Below are positions 60,049 through 64,000 of a stretch of 64,000 nt of DNA, piece by piece (the first letter of the stretch is position 1; the number at the start of each line of letters is the position of its first letter). Below the pieces are notes generated by a model that saw only the letters and a program-made list of their open reading frames with translations, was not told where the DNA came from and made no database searches. Source of the DNA: Nymphaea colorata (lineage: Eukaryota > Streptophyta > Magnoliopsida > Nymphaeales > Nymphaeaceae); contig NC_045145.1 of assembly GCF_008831285.2 (NCBI RefSeq), positions 4,816,723-4,880,722 of the forward strand. Direction: 5' to 3'. The translations under genes were made by a program, and so were the position numbers.

Positions 60049-60170
60049 ACCTTCATCTTCAAAGTTAGATAAGTTCAGCTCAGAAGTAGCAATCCCAATG
60101 CTTCTGGTTGCCTGTAATGCAATTAGTAGTTTTGGGATTACTTCTGAGTTGAGCTTATCCAACTCTGAGA
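60049..60170. repeat. Foldback repeat 1
   Basis: Arms 60063-60098 and 60132-60166 are inverted copies (about 30 of 34 bases pair) around a loop containing GGTTGCCTGTAATGCAATTA. It follows the phrase AACCTTCATCTTCAAAG, which recurs before each unit. Confidence 0.8.
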
Positions 60171-60423
60171 GTAACGTTTTTGTAACTTTTTACGCATTGA
60201 AGGTCTCTTACAAATATTGCAAGCAACACATTGTCGTTCCGTTTTTAAAAATTTACATGTGTAACATATATTTGATAATCTTTACAAAATCTTTTTACAT
60301 AACATATGCCATATTGAACTTGTGCACCATGCTGCAACTCATTGTCATACAATAATCTTTGAGACTTTTTTCAAGTGAATCCTAAAAATCATAATATATA
60401 ACGTTGATCTACAAAAACTTATA

Positions 60424-60570
60424 AAACTAGCCAACCTTCAAAGTTAGATGAACTCAGCATAGAAATAGTAGTCCTAACGCTACTGGTTTTCTATAATGCA
60501 ATTAGTAGCACTGGAAGTACTACTAAGCTGAGCTCATATGACTCTAAAGATAGAAGGTTGACTGGTTTTT
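60424..60570. repeat. Foldback repeat 2
   Basis: Arms 60424-60475 and 60512-60570 pair with small bulges. The loop TATAATGCAATTAGTAGC is related to that of repeat 1. Confidence 0.8.
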
Positions 60571-60889
60571 AATTTTTTTCTACATCAAAACTTTGATTAT
60601 GATTTTCAAGATTCATCTAAAAATGTCTCAAAGTTATTACCAAGTATTACAAATATTACAAGCAATGCACTGTACTTACATTTACTAAAACTGACATGTA
60701 TAACATCTATTTGATGTCTTTAGAAAATATATTTACACAACATGTGGAGTGTTGAACTCATGCATCATACTGTACCTCATTCTTTTGCAATATTTGCAAC
60801 TCTTTAAAGCAACTACAATGTGTCTTGAGGCAAATTTTTAGGTGAACCTTGTAAATCAAAATAGGAAAATATTTATGTAGAAAAACTTA

Positions 60890-60945
60890 CAAAGCTAGTC
60901 AACCTTCAACTTCAAAGTAGGATGAGCTACTTATTGTGCCTCAAT
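60890..60945. repeat. Partial unit of the foldback family
   Basis: AACCTTCAACTTCAAAGTAG, then GATGAGC, matches the left arm of the other units, but the right arm is missing. Confidence 0.6.
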
Positions 60946-61205
60946 GATATATTACAATTACTCTCAAAGTGTTGAAAATATTGCAAGCGATTTATTGTAC
61001 TTTCACTTCTAAAATCTGACATGTGCAACATATAATTGATGATCTTTAGAAAGCATACATATATGACAAATAGAGTGTTGAACTTGTTTTATCATACTAC
61101 AACTCTTTATCTTGTAATATCTGTGATACTTTTAGAGTAACTGCAATATATCTCTGAAACCTTTTTAGGTGGATCCTGAAAGTCATAATAGATAATTTTG
61201 ATGCA

Positions 61206-61382
61206 CAAAAAGTTAGAAAACTAATCAACCTTCAGCTTCAAAGTCAAATGAGCTTAGCTCATAAGTAGAACACCAAATGCTAATGGTTGCCTGTAATGCA
61301 ATCAGTACCAATGGAAGTACTACTTCTAAGCTGAGCTCGTCTGACTCTGAGACTGAAGGTTGACTAGTTTTCTAAGTTTTTC
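61206..61382. repeat. Foldback repeat 3 (longest stem)
   Basis: Arms 61206-61274 and 61312-61382 pair over about 68 bases with roughly ten mismatches around a loop of about 37 bases containing GGTTGCCTGTAATGCAATCA. It is the best hairpin in the window. Confidence 0.85.
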
Positions 61383-61599
61383 TATATCAAAGCTTTCTAT
61401 TATTAATTTTAAGATTTATCTAAGAAGGTTCCAAAGATAGATTGCAGTTACTCTCAAAATGCTATAAATATTCAAGATGCAAAAATGCAATCTGACGCAT
61501 CAGTTCATTATTCTATGTAATCTGTAAAGATCATCAAATATATGTCACACACGTCAATTTCTAAAATAGAAGTGCAATAACTTCCTCTCATCGAGTCAT

Positions 61600-63050
61600 T
61601 CTATTTGGCTTTCAATTCTTCTAGGTTCTATGGGGTGTAATGCTCCAATACTTCCCATAAGACTGATTTGGTTTTTCTCATTTATCAGTTGGAAGAACAC
61701 TAACTTCATAATATTTTACAAATTTTTTTGTGTCTTGTAGTCAATTGAATTGATTTTTTTTATCTTGTTGTTTAAGTAGAAGACAAAATGAGGTGAATGC
61801 AAAAATATTAAGGTTGTTTGCTTATTCTGTCTCTTTATTTAATACTTTTTTTCCCTTTTTTTTGGTTCATTGCAATAAGTGGTCCACCTTTGTGGATATT
61901 TGGAGATAAATTCATAGTTCATCTTCCTATCCCTCAGTGTAAAATATTTAGTTACATTCTTTAGGTCATAAAAGATGCCCACTTACTTGCAGTTAAAGCC
62001 TCTTATAGCCTTTGAAGAACATGTTTCCCTATCAATAAGAAAATCTATGTTATGCAATATCCTTGGGAAATTAAAGAAACAAAGCAATAAGTTATCATTT
62101 GGATGCTTCCAAATGATCCATGCCATTTGAACCCTGATGCTAATTCTGCAAAAAAAAAAAAATGTTTAGAGCACTGACATGACTCCTATTCTTTGTTTTG
62201 CATCCTCTCGATGAATAGGAAGAATTACATAAAATTTTGACAAGTCTCCACAGCAAATCTACAAGAAGTCCAGCCAAAGCCAACACTTCATGAAGCAATC
62301 CTTCATGATATGACTCCTAAATTGGATTGACCTAATCATAAGCTTAGCATGTAGTATATTAGTCCTAACTAAGGTCATGAACTGAGCTTGTTAAGAGACA
62401 TTAGGAGCAACTTCTATTGTAAATATAGAACAAACAATGGATATAACTATGAAACATCTTGCCAAATTAATGTAGATAGAAACATAACATGTTTTTTCAT
62501 CGATGCCAACCATCTACAGGAAAGCTTCTTGTAATCATGTATAGAGTAATCACAATCAGTTTGGTGGTTAGGTGATCTTGCTTTGGTTACATATGCACGA
62601 GCCATAGCTTTTGATATGTTGTTGAATACTTATGATTAAGTCTCCACTCTTGGATTTTGAATTGATGCAAAATTCGATTTGTCTCATCCTCAAGCAAGTA
62701 AGCTAGGAGACATCTATTTTACAATTCATGAATGCAGTCACCTAAAATTTAAATATGGCTTCCTAATTTAGAAATATACTGTAGTCAACTGTAATTTAAA
62801 TAAGGCTTATCAACTTACAGAAGCTCCATTACAACTTCAGAGGTTAGAAAATTTTGAAACATATATGTTGTCAAAAAAGTGCTAATAGTTTCTGCAAAGA
62901 AAATATGCAGCGAATTAAGAAGATGAAAGGGTAAAAAAAAATTCATCCGAAGGGCTTGAGAATTCTTGAAGGTATGGTGAAATTTATAATGTAGGTTTTC
63001 GTGGTCCTTAGAGTGCTTACTAAATGAAAAATCATTACCACTAAGGGAGG
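61600..63050. other. AT-rich intergenic sequence
   Basis: No gene, RNA or clear element recognised. Confidence 0.5.
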
Positions 63051-63052
63051 TC

Positions 63053-63835
63053 ATTGGGCTGGGTACCCGACTGTACCCAATACCCGACCCAGAATGGGCT
63101 CAGGCCGGGCCATGGATTTTGCCTAATGGGCTAAAAGGTAATGGGCTAAAAGGACCTAGGATTGGCTTGGACTGAAAATAAAATGGGCCCGACCCAGGCT
63201 TGTTCACTAGGCCCGGTTGGGCTCAAGCAGAAACGCCAGACTAAAATGAACGAAGCACATTTTATAACCATTTTTTGAGGTGCTCTTTAAAAAAATTTTG
63301 GTGCATGACTAAAATTTATTTTTTCTTTATTGAGTACAAAGAGAAAAATCTCTTTGCATTATTGGATTAAAACATGAATGAAAAATAAAACTTCTTCAAA
63401 TGGGTTTTCATATAACAAACTTTATGCCTTGAAACCTGCACAAATATTAACAATATGAAAGAACATTAAAATACTTATTAACATTAAAATAATAATAAAT
63501 GTAAAAGAAACAACACAAGTTTAGTCCTACATAGGATATCTTTGAGGAAAAAGGGTGGGTGAGCACATTATAAAAAGGGGAAAGCTTGTTTCTTTGGTCC
63601 TTGTATTCTTACCTGCCTTGAATGGTGGGTTTTATAAAAAAAAAATATTAATACATGTTGGGTTAAGCCAGGCATCAGGCCGAGGGTGTCAGCCCAGTAC
63701 CCAATAATCCTTGGGTCCGGCCTAGCCCGACTACTATCGGGATAGGTAATGGGCCCAGTTTTAGTTCAGTCGGGCCTGAACTTGATTGATGAAAATCGGC
63801 CCAGTTCCAGCCCGGCCCGATGCCCAGCCCAAATT
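63053..63835. mobile_element. GC-ended inverted-repeat element of about 0.78 kb
   Basis: The left end CATTGGGCTGGGTACCCGAC is the approximate inverse of the right end CGGCCCGATGCCCAGCCCAA. Both flanks are rich in GGGC/GCCC words (GGCCCGGTTGGGCTC, TCGGGCCTGAAC), while the centre is AT-rich and non-coding. Resembles non-autonomous hAT-like repeats of plants. No target duplication was identified. Confidence 0.5.
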
Positions 63836-64000
63836 ACTCCAAAAACATGGTGACAAGAAGTCATCTTAAGTACTAAAATGGGTAAAAGAAAAAACAAAGA
63901 AAAAAACAATACAAAAGAACTAGAGAAAAGGGGAAGGGAGATGTGGGACCATACAGCGACAGAAGGCAAGTGGCAGCCAATTTGAAGCACAAGGTGAATG

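Overview
The window looks like nuclear DNA of a flowering plant. It is AT-rich, its genes carry spliceosomal introns, and it is packed with degenerate Copia, LINE, CACTA-type and other LTR elements plus small inverted-repeat elements. The two intact host genes belong to plant-specific families. I cannot name the species from sequence alone.

Host genes: (1) 34137-40195 (+) is a ureide permease (UPS) gene, rebuilt here as seven coding exons giving about 410 residues. (2) 45508-45931 (+) is a group 1 late-embryogenesis-abundant (Em-type) gene of two exons and 92 residues, preceded by a TATA box, a CACGTG ABRE/G-box and an RY seed motif. They are independent genes: a membrane transporter for purine-derived nitrogen and a seed desiccation-tolerance protein.

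Mobile DNA, left to right: an old, stop-ridden plus-strand Copia pol remnant (about 1.18-2.47 kb); a GC-rich decayed LTR-type element with two diverged direct repeats and a tRNA-Met-like primer site (about 3.2-13.2 kb); three copies of one CACTA-type repeat family (14.1-16.9 kb; 18.06-22.4 kb, split by a 2.8 kb solo LTR; 25.3-27.8 kb inverted); a related partial LTR at 17.4-18.05 kb; a pair of related repeats at 23.5-24.0 and 32.3-33.2 kb, one of which carries an extra insertion of about 0.53 kb; a full-length but inactivated minus-strand Copia element (48.01-54.46 kb) with its own nested 0.97 kb insertion; a minus-strand L1-type LINE (about 55.0-58.9 kb) apparently without an endonuclease; an array of foldback repeats (60.0-61.4 kb); and a GC-rich inverted-repeat element (63.05-63.84 kb).

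Most other long reading frames are shadows or random frames in low-complexity or GC-rich DNA. The features that most deserve a second look are the foldback array, the run of short tandem duplications at 47.1-48.4 kb, the duplicated LTR-leader of the Copia element, and the unclassified insertion in its integrase.
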